Below, in pieces: positions 40,584 through 49,342 of a DNA stretch of 64,000 nucleotides (within the stretch, counting starts at the first letter, position 1; the number at the start of each line of letters is the position of its first letter). This stretch comes from Vulcanimicrobiota bacterium. Its GTDB lineage: Bacteria; Vulcanimicrobiota; Vulcanimicrobiia; Vulcanimicrobiales; Vulcanimicrobiaceae. The notes under the pieces are model-generated. The model saw nothing but the letters and a program-made list of their open reading frames with translations. It did not search any database and was not told the origin of the DNA. The position numbers and the translations under genes were made by a program. The stretch is taken from NCBI GenBank assembly GCA_003161435.1, contig PMOS01000002.1, positions 28,383-92,382 of the forward strand, read 5' to 3'.

Positions 40584-41777
40584 ATGCAACGGAACCACTT
40601 TCTCGCAACGACCGGCGGCGCGGCCGCCGCGCTGCTGGCCGGAGTCCCGGCCCGCGCGGCGGACGATGAGGTCGTCTTCGCCGGGATCTACTCGTCGACC
40701 GGCGCGTACGCGGCGTTCGGACGCGACACCGACCGCGGCTTCTCGCTCGCCGTCAATGAGGTCAAGAAGTCCGTCGCCGGCCACCCGATCAAGTACATCA
40801 CCCGCGACGACCAGACCAAGCCCGACGTCGGGCAGCAGCAGGCTACCGACGCCTTCGAGCACGACGGTGCACGGTTCTTCGCCGGCTGCGCGTCGAGCGC
40901 GGTGGCGCTGGCGATCGCGCAGGTCGTCAAGGACAAGCACGCGCTGTTCTGGACCAGCGTCGGCGCCGACGAGATCACCGGCAAAGACTGCAACGCGTAC
41001 ACGTTCCGCTGGTCGGTCCCGGCCTACGGCGCGGTGCGTGCCGCGATGTATCCGTTCATCCAGAAGTATCCGAACGCGAAGAAGTGGTACACGATCACGC
41101 CGTCCTACGTGTTCGGCGAATCGCTGCTCACCAACGTCAAAGAAGTCGCTCAGGAGAAGGGCCTCACCTTGATCGGCAACGACTACCACCCGCTCGGCGC
41201 GACCGAGTTCTCGAACTACATTGCCAAGGCGGCCGAAGCCAAGCCCGACGTCCTGTGCCTGCTCAACTTCGGCGGCGACGCGATCAAAGCGCTCAAGACC
41301 GCCAACAGCTACGGGCTCAAGAAGACGACCAAGATCCTCTACGTCTGGAGCGGCGGGCTACTCGACTTCTCGGGGATCGGCGCCGACGATCTCGACGGCG
41401 TGTACGCCGGCTGCCAGTACTGGCACGACGCGACGCCGGCGACGCGCAAAGCCAGCGAAGCATACAAGACCGCCTACGGCGAGCCCCTCGGCTACGTCGG
41501 CGCATCGGCATACATCGAGGCGAAGCTCACGTTCGACGGCATCGCGCGCGCGAAGTCGATCGACCCTGCTCACGCTGCGAAAGCGCTCGAGGGCTATAAG
41601 TATGCCGGTCCTACGGGCCCCGAAGAGGTTCGCGCGTTCGATCACCAAGTGATCAAGCCGTATTACCTGCTCGTCGGCAAACCCAAGAGCGCGATGAAGG
41701 ATCAATGGGACTACGTCGACACCGTCGCGTCCGGCTCGTATCCGGTCCCGCAGGGCCGGAGTCTTTGTAAGTTGTGA
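40584..41777 (+). CDS. LivK-type periplasmic binding protein (set 1)
   Basis: 397 residues with a Sec-type signal peptide (about 1-27, ending PARAADD) and a type I periplasmic binding fold: EVVFAGIYSSTGAYAAFGRDTDRGF at the start, later DDQTKPDVGQQQATDAF and FFAGCASSAVALAIAQV. In this family the ligand is an amino acid, amide, urea or aromatic acid; it cannot be named here. It is the last gene of its liv operon, the reverse of set 2 where the binding-protein gene is first. A good ribosome site (AAAGGAA) precedes the ATG. Confidence 0.9.
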   Translation: MQRNHFLATTGGAAAALLAGVPARAADDEVVFAGIYSSTGAYAAFGRDTDRGFSLAVNEVKKSVAGHPIKYITRDDQTKPDVGQQQATDAFEHDGARFFAGCASSAVALAIAQVVKDKHALFWTSVGADEITGKDCNAYTFRWSVPAYGAVRAAMYPFIQKYPNAKKWYTITPSYVFGESLLTNVKEVAQEKGLTLIGNDYHPLGATEFSNYIAKAAEAKPDVLCLLNFGGDAIKALKTANSYGLKKTTKILYVWSGGLLDFSGIGADDLDGVYAGCQYWHDATPATRKASEAYKTAYGEPLGYVGASAYIEAKLTFDGIARAKSIDPAHAAKALEGYKYAGPTGPEEVRAFDHQVIKPYYLLVGKPKSAMKDQWDYVDTVASGSYPVPQGRSLCKL

Positions 41778-41784
41778 CGATCGA

Positions 41785-41808
41785 GTCATCCTGAGTTCGT
41801 CGAAGGAT
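41785..41808. repeat. REP-like extragenic repeat, copy 2
   Basis: GTCATCCTGAGTTCGTCGAA followed by GGAT starts 7 bp after the binding-protein stop. It can fold with ATCCT (41788-41792) against AGGAT (41804-41808). It is the inverted partner of copy 1 (35708), so the two copies bracket the amidohydrolase and the first liv operon. It also occupies the space between convergent genes, where it could act as a weak terminator. Confidence 0.65.
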
Positions 41809-41839
41809 CGCCTCGGCTTGCGCAATCGGGCCTTGTAGT

Positions 41840-42700
41840 CTAGTCCGTGTGTTCGCGAAGCGAGCCGACTTCGCGAGCGTAGACGTGCGTGAACTCCGCG
41901 CCGAGTAAGAACAGATACGACGAGTAGTAGAGCCAGAGCAGGACGACGATCACGGATGCCGCGCTGCCGTAGGTCCACGGCAGGTTTTCGGTGGCGAGAT
42001 AGATCCCGATCGCCGATTGCGCTAGCGCGAAGCCGAAGGCGGTGGTGAGCGCGCCGATCCAGACATCGGTCCAAGCCAGATGGGTACCGGGAAGCCACTT
42101 GAACAGCGCGGCGACGATCGGCGCGAGGATCAGCGCACCGATCAGGCCGACGCCGAGATGAATCCCGATCGTCGCGCCGAGCCCGCGCGCGCCGGCGGCG
42201 TGGACGGCGGCTTCGAACGCCGCGCTGCCGAAGACGACGAGTGTCATGCCGCCGATGACGCACACCGACAAAGCGCCGGCCGCGAGGAACGCGACGAACG
42301 TGCGCATCAGCCCGTTGCGATGTTGCACCGGCGTGTTCCACATCGCGTGCAGGGCGCGCTGCAGCGCGTAGAAGAGCCGCGAGCCGGCGAACAGCGCGAT
42401 GACGATCGACAGCGTGGTGGCGAGCGCGCTGCCGTGCGGCGAGCGGGCTTGGCTGGAGATCACGCCGTTGAGGGCGCGGACTCCGCCATGGCCGACGATC
42501 GGGTCGATCACCAGGGCCAACCCATGCAGCACCGCGCGCTCGTCGCCGAACGTCTCGGCGACGTGCAGCGCGATGAGCAGCAGCGGCGCGAGCGCGAGCG
42601 CGGCGAACGCCGCCATCGCGGCGGCGTAGAGCCAGCCGTCGTCGCGGCTCCACTGCGCGTACGTCTCGCGGGTCAGCCGGCCGAGTACCGCCGCGGTCAT
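41840..42700 (-). CDS. YihY/BrkB family membrane protein
   Basis: 286 residues with six membrane helices. The family opening AAAMAAFAALALAPLLLIAL follows a short amphipathic N-terminus. LFAGSRLFYALQRALHAMWNTP lies in the middle, and WTYGSAASVIVVLLWLYYSSYLFLLGAEFTHVYA is the diagnostic C-terminal block. The family was once called ribonuclease BN in error; its role is unknown, perhaps in transport or envelope integrity. It is the last gene of the long minus-strand liv set 2 run, 16 bp after the dioxygenase. Confidence 0.9.
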   Translation of the reverse strand: MTAAVLGRLTRETYAQWSRDDGWLYAAAMAAFAALALAPLLLIALHVAETFGDERAVLHGLALVIDPIVGHGGVRALNGVISSQARSPHGSALATTLSIVIALFAGSRLFYALQRALHAMWNTPVQHRNGLMRTFVAFLAAGALSVCVIGGMTLVVFGSAAFEAAVHAAGARGLGATIGIHLGVGLIGALILAPIVAALFKWLPGTHLAWTDVWIGALTTAFGFALAQSAIGIYLATENLPWTYGSAASVIVVLLWLYYSSYLFLLGAEFTHVYAREVGSLREHTD

Positions 42701-42716
42701 CGCGGACGTGCTCCTG

Positions 42717-43589
42717 TCAGTCGACGTCGATCGTGGTGACGCGGCGCAGGTCGCGGCGCTGGTTCGCTTCGTCGAACGCCAGGCCGCGGTGCATCGTGCA
42801 GCGGTTGTCCCAGATCACGAAGTCGCCGGCGCGCCAGGTGTGCCGGTAGACGAACTGCGGCAGCGTCGCGAGCGCGAGCAGCTCGCGCAGCAGCAGCCGC
42901 CCGTCGGGGACGGGCCAGCCGACGATGTGCTCGGCGTGGGATGCGACGTATACGCTCTTGCGGTGCGAGCCGGGGTGCACGCGCACCAGCGGCTGTTCCG
43001 CGCCGGGGAACTTGGCGCGCTCCGCTTCGCTGAACTCGGTGAAGCCGATCGTCGAGCGCGAGTAGATGATCGAGTGGAACGCGCGCAGATCTTCGATCTG
43101 CGCTTTGAGGGCGTCGGGGAATGCGTCGTACGCGGCGCGCATGTCGGCGTATTCCGTCTCGCCGCCCGTGGCGGGGACTTCTTTTGCCGAGAGCATCGAA
43201 TAGCGCGCCGGCGGGTTCTGGAACGAGGAATCGGAGTGCCACAGGCGGTTGCCGAGCGCGTACATGCGCCGGCGGTCCGCCAGATCCATGATCTCGCCGT
43301 TCTCGTCGAGGTTCGAGATGTCGGTGAGCGCCGGATCGGCGGAGCGTGCGGCCGGGTTGATCACGCGAAGTCCGACGGTCGTCACCAGTTGTCCGCCGAG
43401 CCGTCGGGCGAAGGCGGCTTGCGCTTCGTCGGTGATCTCCTGGTTGCGGATCACCAGCACCGCATAGCGGTCCATCAGCGCGCGCACGCCGTCGAGCGCC
43501 GCGTCGTCGAGCGCGCGCAGATCGGTGCCGGTGAGCTCGCCGGCGAACAGCGGGTGCAGCTGTTCCGCCGGAGCGTGAGCGGTGGTCAT
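42717..43589 (-). CDS. TauD/TfdA-family 2-oxoglutarate dioxygenase
   Basis: 290 residues from ATG 43589 (GTG 43598, overlapping the upstream stop, is possible). The iron-binding H-x-D is in LWHSDSSF, the distal His in CTMHRGLAFD, and the 2-oxoglutarate Arg in RRDLRRVTT. The N-terminal LVIRNQEITDEAQAAFARRLG is typical of TfdA-like enzymes. These hydroxylate and so cleave sulfonates, phenoxyacids or similar compounds. Placement after liv set 2 and a hydroxyacid dehydrogenase suggests breakdown of an imported acid. The track ORF extends 120 residues further upstream into the neighbouring gene and is not used. Confidence 0.9.
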   Translation of the reverse strand: MTTAHAPAEQLHPLFAGELTGTDLRALDDAALDGVRALMDRYAVLVIRNQEITDEAQAAFARRLGGQLVTTVGLRVINPAARSADPALTDISNLDENGEIMDLADRRRMYALGNRLWHSDSSFQNPPARYSMLSAKEVPATGGETEYADMRAAYDAFPDALKAQIEDLRAFHSIIYSRSTIGFTEFSEAERAKFPGAEQPLVRVHPGSHRKSVYVASHAEHIVGWPVPDGRLLLRELLALATLPQFVYRHTWRAGDFVIWDNRCTMHRGLAFDEANQRRDLRRVTTIDVD

Positions 43590-43594
43590 GGCGC

Positions 43595-44476
43595 TCACGA
43601 CGCGGGCGGCTCCTCGTAGAGTTGCATGAGCGCGCCGGGGCCGCCCGGCGGCCGGCCTTGCGCGACGAAGAGGCGATAGAGCGTCGTCGCGGCGGCCGTG
43701 AGGGGCATCGGCGCTTTGTTCGCGCGCGCGACGTCGTCGATGATGTCGAGGTCTTTGAGCATGATGAAGGTCGGCGTGCGCCTGAAGCGACCGGCGACCA
43801 GATCGTGACCGTGAACGCGGCGGATCTCCGAGTCGGCCCAGCCGCCGGCGAGCGCGTCGACCAGCAAGTCCGGGTCGAGCCCGGCGCGGCGCGCGTACGC
43901 GATCACCTCGGCCCACAGCGCGATGCTGGCGGCGACGACGGCTTGATTGCACGACTTCGCGGCTTCACCGCTCCCGACCGGGCCCATGTGCGTGACGTTG
44001 CGCGCATACGCGGCGAGCCACGGCGTCACGCGCGCGACGTCGGCGTCGTCGCCGCCGAGGAAGACCGACAATGTGCCGGCCTTGGCGCCGACCGCGCCGC
44101 CGGAGACCGGCGCGTCGACCCAAGCGACGCCGTTGCCGCGCAGCCGCCGCGACGCGAGGCGCGCGGTCTCCGGGTGGATCGTCGAGTGGTCGATCACGAT
44201 GCTGCCGCGCCGCGCTCCCTCGGCGACGCCCTTGGCGCCGAACACGACCTCTTCGACCGCGTCGCCGTCGGTCACGCAGAGGAACACCGCGTCGCAGGCC
44301 GCGGCCAGCTCGGCGGGCGACGCAACGGCGGTCGCGCCGGCGTCGAGCGCGGGCTGCAGCTTTTCCGGCGTGCGGCCCCAGACGTGGACGCGATGCCCCG
44401 CCGCGATCAGCTGCAAGCACATCGGCTTCCCGATGTCGCCGAGGCCGATCCAACCGAACGCGTTCGTGCTCTCCAT
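43595..44476 (-). CDS. Beta-hydroxyacid dehydrogenase (3-hydroxyisobutyrate dehydrogenase family)
   Basis: 293 residues from ATG 44476. NAD(P) loop GWIGLGDIGKPMCLQLIAAGH, substrate motif DAPVSGGAVGAKAGTLSVFLGG near 118, catalytic Lys in GSGEAAKSCNQ near 170, and KDLDIIDDVARANKAPMP in the helical C-terminal domain. The family oxidises 3-hydroxyisobutyrate, tartronate semialdehyde or related hydroxyacids. The 746-residue track ORF fuses it to a shadow frame of the glycosidase-like gene and is rejected. Confidence 0.92.
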   Translation of the reverse strand: MESTNAFGWIGLGDIGKPMCLQLIAAGHRVHVWGRTPEKLQPALDAGATAVASPAELAAACDAVFLCVTDGDAVEEVVFGAKGVAEGARRGSIVIDHSTIHPETARLASRRLRGNGVAWVDAPVSGGAVGAKAGTLSVFLGGDDADVARVTPWLAAYARNVTHMGPVGSGEAAKSCNQAVVAASIALWAEVIAYARRAGLDPDLLVDALAGGWADSEIRRVHGHDLVAGRFRRTPTFIMLKDLDIIDDVARANKAPMPLTAAATTLYRLFVAQGRPPGGPGALMQLYEEPPAS

Positions 44477-44532
44477 GCGCTCCGCTTCGCGCACGGACCG
44501 CGTGAACCGTTTCCGCCCGCCCGCGCACCCTG

Positions 44533-45981
44533 CTAGGGGGTGACGATCGCGGCGCGCAGGTCGACGAACGGTCCGCCTTCCTTCGCGTTGGCGAGATCGG
44601 GCTCGAGCCGAATCTCGTGCGGACCGCTCGTCGGCCAGCGCCAGGCAAAGAGAAGGGTGCCGGGTAGCGCGCGGCCGGCGCTCGATTTGTTCTGCCAGAT
44701 CCCGGTGCGGTCGACCGGCTCGCGACCGTCGATCAGCAGCCGCGCACGGCCGAGCTCGCAGCAGCGTTCGCCCAGCGTGCCCAGCAGTGCGAAGCCCGAG
44801 CCGGTGAACCGGAACGTTTGCGGCAGCGCGGCGCCGTGCGCGATGGTCGTCGTCGGTGCTTCGCGCCAGGGGGCGCTGGGTTCCGCGCGTTCGTCGGGCG
44901 CCAGCGCGCCGGCGGCGATCTCGAGTGCGAGGCCACCGTTCGACTGCCAAGCGGTGACGATTGCGGCCGGCGGCGGGCCGTCGAAGAAACGCCCGTACGC
45001 GCCGTCGGCGTCGCGCCGCGCGTGCGCCGCGGTCGCCGCGTTGTGGAGAATCCAGTCTCGTGCGAACGCGTCGCCGCCGCGCGCGAGTTGCAGCATCGCG
45101 AGCACGAGCGGCTCGACGACGTCGTTCTCGGCCTGGAAGTCGGTGAAGATTCCGCGTTCGTCGTCGAGCGCGCGGATCGCGTGCGCAGTGGAACGCGCCT
45201 CGCGCCCGTATCGTTCGACGTGCGTCGCCCGCGCCAGCTCGAGGGCAGCCTCGATCATCACGCCATTGACGGAGGCGAAGAAGCGGTGCGGCAGCGGTTT
45301 GCACGACCGCCCATCGTCGAACACGTAGACCGTGTAGAGCCCGAGCTGGGGATCGAGGAACCAGCGGCGGATCGCGTCGTAGCGGCGCTGTGCCTGATCG
45401 AGGTAGTCGACGCGCTGCGTGCGCTCGGCGAGCAACACGGCGGCCAGCGTCGCGTTCGCATCGGTTTCGAGCGTCTTGAGGCCCCCGCTCTCCGCGTGCG
45501 GGCGCTGGTAGTCGATCTCGGGGCAGGCACCGCGCGCGTAGACGTCTGACTCCGCGACGGCCGCGTACGCGGCTTGCGCGTTGCGCAGGGCCGCGTCGTC
45601 GTGGGTGATGTCGTAGGTGCGCAGCGCCGCGACCGCGTCCCACATCGGCACATCGCTCCAGTTGTCGCATTGCGGCGCGCGGCACGGACCATACTGCGGT
45701 TCCGTCGCTTCGAGCGCGCGGAAGATCGGGAGCAGCGCGTCCCCGGCGCCGAGCAGACGACGCTCGTACAGCACGCCTGTGAGGCTGTCGCTGGCCCAGT
45801 CGATGTTCCCCGCGCCGCAGCTCGGATCGAGACATGAGCGCCAGCGGCCGTCGCCGGCGTAGAAGCGCGTGGTCAGCGTCGTCGTCGCGTCGTCGGCGAG
45901 CTGCCGAAACGTCGCCGGCGCAGAGCTATCGAGCGGAGACGCCAGCGCGACGGCGACCAACGCGGCGGCGAGCGCCTTCAG
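44533..45981 (-). CDS. Secreted (alpha/alpha)6-barrel glycosidase-like protein
   Basis: About 482 residues. A short hydrophobic leader (LKALAAALVAVALASP) suggests export. Helical repeats follow with motifs WASDSLTGVLYE, NWSDVPMWDAVAAL, TLETDANATLAAVLL, WFLDPQLGLYTVY and VNGVMIEAALELA, a plan like GH76 or related glycosidases. A C-terminal beta domain (about 370-480) may bind carbohydrate. No ATG or GTG start is available; CTG 45981, overlapping the livF stop as CTGA, or TTG 45960 are candidates. The catalytic acid pair is not identified with confidence, so activity is tentative. Confidence 0.65.
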   Translation of the reverse strand: MKALAAALVAVALASPLDSSAPATFRQLADDATTTLTTRFYAGDGRWRSCLDPSCGAGNIDWASDSLTGVLYERRLLGAGDALLPIFRALEATEPQYGPCRAPQCDNWSDVPMWDAVAALRTYDITHDDAALRNAQAAYAAVAESDVYARGACPEIDYQRPHAESGGLKTLETDANATLAAVLLAERTQRVDYLDQAQRRYDAIRRWFLDPQLGLYTVYVFDDGRSCKPLPHRFFASVNGVMIEAALELARATHVERYGREARSTAHAIRALDDERGIFTDFQAENDVVEPLVLAMLQLARGGDAFARDWILHNAATAAHARRDADGAYGRFFDGPPPAAIVTAWQSNGGLALEIAAGALAPDERAEPSAPWREAPTTTIAHGAALPQTFRFTGSGFALLGTLGERCCELGRARLLIDGREPVDRTGIWQNKSSAGRALPGTLLFAWRWPTSGPHEIRLEPDLANAKEGGPFVDLRAAIVTP

Positions 45982-46697
45982 CGTGCCGCGACCTCGAGTC
46001 CCATCAGCGTGCGGATGCGATCTCGATCGGCGGCCAGCTCGGCGGCCAGACCCGCGTGCACGACGCGCCCGCTGTCGAGCACGTACGCGCGATCGGCGAT
46101 CTTGAGGGCCAGCAACGCGTTCTGCTCGACCAGCAGAATCGCGACGCCGGTCTGCTTGAGCTCGCCCAGGATGCGATAGACGTCCTCGACGATCAGCGGC
46201 GCGAGGCCTTGCGAGGGCTCGTCGATCAGCAACAAGCGCGGGTTGGAGACGAGCGCGCGGCCGATCGCGAGCATCTCCTGCTCGCCGCCGGAAAGACGAC
46301 CGGCTTTTCGCGAGCGCAGCTCGGCCAGTTTCGGCAGATGCTCGAGCACGCGCGGGATCGTCCATTCGCCGCCGCGTCCGTTCTCGGCGAGCTGCAGGTT
46401 CTCCAACGTGCTGAGATCCTTGAACATCCGCCGGCCTTCGGGGACGTATCCGACGCCTAGCCGTGCGATCTTGTACGCCGGCCACGCGGTGATGTCGTTG
46501 CCGTCGTAGCGGATCTTTCCGGCGCGCGCCGCGGTGAGGCCCAGGATGCTGCGCAACGTCGTCGTCTTGCCGGCGCCGTTGAGGCCGAGCAGCGCGACGA
46601 CCTCGCCCTCTCCGACGCTCAGCGTGACGTCGCGCAAGATGCTGATCTTGCCGTAATTGGTGCATAGGCCGTCGACGTCGAGCAGCGGCTCAGACAT
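45978..46697 (-). CDS. livF: ABC transporter ATPase, LivF (set 2)
   Basis: 239 residues. Walker A GLNGAGKTT, LivF-type GVGYVPEGRRMFKDLSTLENL, signature RLSGGEQEMLAIGRAL, Walker B RLLLIDEPSQGLAP and EQNALLALKIAD. Clearly divergent from the set 1 LivF, so not a recent duplicate. It overlaps livG by 8 bp and is followed at once by the glycosidase-like gene. Confidence 0.94.
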   Translation of the reverse strand: MSEPLLDVDGLCTNYGKISILRDVTLSVGEGEVVALLGLNGAGKTTTLRSILGLTAARAGKIRYDGNDITAWPAYKIARLGVGYVPEGRRMFKDLSTLENLQLAENGRGGEWTIPRVLEHLPKLAELRSRKAGRLSGGEQEMLAIGRALVSNPRLLLIDEPSQGLAPLIVEDVYRILGELKQTGVAILLVEQNALLALKIADRAYVLDSGRVVHAGLAAELAADRDRIRTLMGLEVAAR

Positions 46698-47466
46698 GCT
46701 CGAGCACCCCTTCGCCCAAGTACGCGTCGCGCACCGACTCGTCGGCGGCGATCTCCGCGGGAGTTCCTTCGGCCAGCAGCTTCCCGCGGTCGAGGACCGT
46801 GATCCGATCGGCGAGGCTCAGCACCACGCGCATATTGTGCTCGACGAACAGCACGGTCAGCCCGAGCCGCGTGCGCAGGTCGCGAATCACGCCGACGATG
46901 CGGTCGGTTTCCGCTTCGGCGAGCCCGGCCATCGGCTCGTCGAGTAGCACCAGCACCGGGTCCGTCGACAGGCTCATCGCGATCTCGACGAGGCGCTGCG
47001 AACCGTGGGCGAGCTCGGCAACCAGCCGGTCGCGCTGCGCAGCGAGGTTCACGAAGCGAAGGAGCTCGTCGACACGCGCATCGACCGCGGCAGCGGCGGC
47101 GCCGCGCGGTGTCCGCAAACGGAAGGCTTGCCCGGCATGCGCACGCACACCCAAGCGCACGTTCTCGTCGACGGTCAGCTCGGGAAAGACGCTCGGCGTT
47201 TGGAACGTGCGCCCCATCCCCATTGCGACACGCTTCCAGTTCAGCGCGCGCGTAACGTCCTTGCCGCGAAACGACACGTGTCCGCTCTCCGGCATCGCGT
47301 AGCCGGAAACGGCGTTGAAGAACGTCGTCTTGCCGGCACCGTTCGGCCCGATCAGCGCGTGAATGGTCCCTTCGCGGACCTGCATCGAAACGTCGTCCAC
47401 CGCGCGGACGCCGCCGAAGACTTTCGAGACGTGGCTCGCGTCGAGCAGGATCGTCTCAGGGGCCAA
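46690..47466 (-). CDS. livG: ABC transporter ATPase, LivG (set 2)
   Basis: 258 residues. Walker A GPNGAGKTTFFNAVSG, the LivG block VAMGMGRTFQTPSVFPELTVDENV, the signature variant ELAHGSQRLVEIAM, Walker B VLVLLDEPMAGLAEAE and FVEHNMRVV. The DEPMAGL form and the missing serine in the signature are usual for LivG. Overlaps livM by 11 bp. Confidence 0.94.
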   Translation of the reverse strand: MAPETILLDASHVSKVFGGVRAVDDVSMQVREGTIHALIGPNGAGKTTFFNAVSGYAMPESGHVSFRGKDVTRALNWKRVAMGMGRTFQTPSVFPELTVDENVRLGVRAHAGQAFRLRTPRGAAAAAVDARVDELLRFVNLAAQRDRLVAELAHGSQRLVEIAMSLSTDPVLVLLDEPMAGLAEAETDRIVGVIRDLRTRLGLTVLFVEHNMRVVLSLADRITVLDRGKLLAEGTPAEIAADESVRDAYLGEGVLEHV

Positions 47467-48472
47467 CGTTCACCTCCGACGGAGTATGCGCGTCGAAGGT
47501 GGCGTTCGGGTCGACGCCGGCCGGCGCGCTCGATCGCGCCAAGAGCGCGGCCAGCGAGCCGAGGATTCCCCGCGGGAAACCGAGGACGCACGCGACGAAC
47601 AGCGCGCCCAGGAAGATCTGCCACAGCGGCGTTATCGTCGAGATGATGTCCTTACCGATCACGTAGATGAACGCGCCCGCCAGAGATCCCCAAACCGTTC
47701 CGGCGCCGCCCAGGATCATGCTCAGCACGAAGTAGCCGGACTGGTGCCAGTCGAGCTCCAGCGGATACGCGAAGTTGATCAAAAGGGCGAACAGCGCGCC
47801 GCTCACGCCGGCCATCGTCGCGGATATCAACAGCGCGACGAAGATGAAGCGGTCGGAGTTGAGGCCCAGGAACCGCACGCGCGCCTCGTTCTGCCGGATC
47901 GCGACGAGCGTGCGCCCGAACGGCGATCGTACGACGCTGCGAAACGCGATCAGCGCGAGGACGAACGCGACGAGCGCGATATAGTAGAACGAGAGCTCGT
48001 GGATCGCGACGTGAGCCGGTGGAATGCCGAAGTACGGGCGCGTGATCGTCATTCCGTCCTCGCCGCCCGTCAGGTCGGTGTCGCGGTAGGCGATGAAGTA
48101 GAAGACTTGCCCGAACGCGATCGAGAGCAGCCCGAAATAGATGCCGCGACGGCGCAGCAAGAATGGCGCGAGGATCAGCCCGCCAACGAACGCCAAGGCC
48201 GTTCCGACCAGGATCGCCTCGATGAAATGGAAGCCGAGGTATTGCACCGAGAGCGCCGCCCCGTAGGCGCCGAGGCCGAAGTACGCCGCGTTGCCAAAGG
48301 CGGGCAGCCCGGTGTACCCGAGCAAGAGGTTGACGCTCATCACCGCGATCGCGGTGACGAGCACTTCGCTGACGATCGAGATGTCGAGATGCACCAGCGG
48401 CGCGAGATACGGCGCCGCGGCAAACAGCGCCACGACGGCTGACGCGGCGAGCAGTTCGGTCCGTGCCTTCAC
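47456..48472 (-). CDS. livM: Branched-chain amino acid-type ABC permease, LivM (set 2)
   Basis: 338 residues with nine or ten hydrophobic segments. AVMSVNLLLGYTGLPAFGNAAYFGLGAYG matches the LivM opening. The cytoplasmic coupling loop is SPFGRTLVAIRQNEARVRFLGLNSDRFIFVA, and MILGGAGTVWGSLAGAFIYV lies near the end. A short Gly/Ser/Pro tail follows. Overlaps livH by four bases. Confidence 0.92.
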   Translation of the reverse strand: MKARTELLAASAVVALFAAAPYLAPLVHLDISIVSEVLVTAIAVMSVNLLLGYTGLPAFGNAAYFGLGAYGAALSVQYLGFHFIEAILVGTALAFVGGLILAPFLLRRRGIYFGLLSIAFGQVFYFIAYRDTDLTGGEDGMTITRPYFGIPPAHVAIHELSFYYIALVAFVLALIAFRSVVRSPFGRTLVAIRQNEARVRFLGLNSDRFIFVALLISATMAGVSGALFALLINFAYPLELDWHQSGYFVLSMILGGAGTVWGSLAGAFIYVIGKDIISTITPLWQIFLGALFVACVLGFPRGILGSLAALLARSSAPAGVDPNATFDAHTPSEVNVGP

Positions 48473-49341
48473 CCGAAGATGCCTTCTTCCCCGAAGAGGC
48501 CGCGGGGACGGACCATGAGGACGAGGGCCATGAGGACGTACATCGAGACCTCGCTCGCCGCCGGAATCCAGAGGGTAGTCAGCGAGATCGCCATCCCGAT
48601 CAGCAGCCCACCGACGATGCTGCCGAACAGGCTGCCCATCCCACCGATGATGACGGTGACGAAGGCCGGCATCAGCAATGCGTTGCCGCTGGTCGGCGAA
48701 AGACCGAGCATCCCGGCGGCGAGCACCCCCGCGATCCCGGCCAGGAAGATGCCCAGGCCGAAGTTCACGGCGTAGAGCAGTTGGGTGTTGGTGCCCAGCG
48801 CGGCGATCATCTCCGTGTCCTGGACGGCCGCCCGCAAGCGTAGCCCGAAACGCGTGCGCGTCAGGAACAGGGCCAAGCCGATCATCGCGATGACGAGCAC
48901 GATCACGATGAAGATGCGGAACTTCGGAAAGCTCATGAAACCGAGCGACACGGCGCTGGCCAAGCCGGGCGGCGGCGAGAACGGGACAGCGTTGGCTCCC
49001 CAGATCAGGCGGTAGATCTCCTCCGCCATGAGCGAGAGCCCGAAGGTCATGAGCAGGCTGTAGAACGGCTCGCGTTTGTAGAGCGGACGCACCAGCGTCC
49101 GCTCTACGACGATCCCCACCACGACCGCGATCAGCGGCGCGGCGATGAGGGCAAACCAGAACGACGTACCGCGCGAGACCATCGTGAAGGCCAGGTATCC
49201 CGCCAGCGTCATGAAGCTCCCGTGCGCCATGTTTATGGTGCCCGTGAGGTTCATGATCAGCGAGAGCCCGATCCCGACGATCGCGTAGAACGCGCCGAGG
49301 ACTAGCCCGTTGAAGATCTGAGGCGCGAGATCGTGGATCAT
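48469..49341 (-). CDS. livH: Branched-chain amino acid-type ABC permease, LivH (set 2)
   Basis: 290 residues, eight helices. It opens with IFNGLVLGAFYAIVGIGLSLIMNLTGTINMAHGSFMTLAGY, has the cytoplasmic loop GLRLRAAVQDTEMIAALGTN and ends RPRGLFGEEG. This matches LivH of the amide/urea/branched-chain uptake group. The start lies one base from the stop of the binding-protein gene, so they are one operon. Confidence 0.93.
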   Translation of the reverse strand: MIHDLAPQIFNGLVLGAFYAIVGIGLSLIMNLTGTINMAHGSFMTLAGYLAFTMVSRGTSFWFALIAAPLIAVVVGIVVERTLVRPLYKREPFYSLLMTFGLSLMAEEIYRLIWGANAVPFSPPPGLASAVSLGFMSFPKFRIFIVIVLVIAMIGLALFLTRTRFGLRLRAAVQDTEMIAALGTNTQLLYAVNFGLGIFLAGIAGVLAAGMLGLSPTSGNALLMPAFVTVIIGGMGSLFGSIVGGLLIGMAISLTTLWIPAASEVSMYVLMALVLMVRPRGLFGEEGIFG

Positions 49342-49342
49342 G

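Noticed and set aside
43595-45835. 746-residue ORF as a fused dehydrogenase
   Set aside because: Only the last 293 residues are the dehydrogenase. The rest is an Arg-rich shadow of the glycosidase-like gene, and a proper ATG with a Shine-Dalgarno lies at 44476.
45982-46665. Upstream extension of the glycosidase-like ORF
   Set aside because: This part overlaps livF in another frame and is Arg/Ala-rich without signal or domain.
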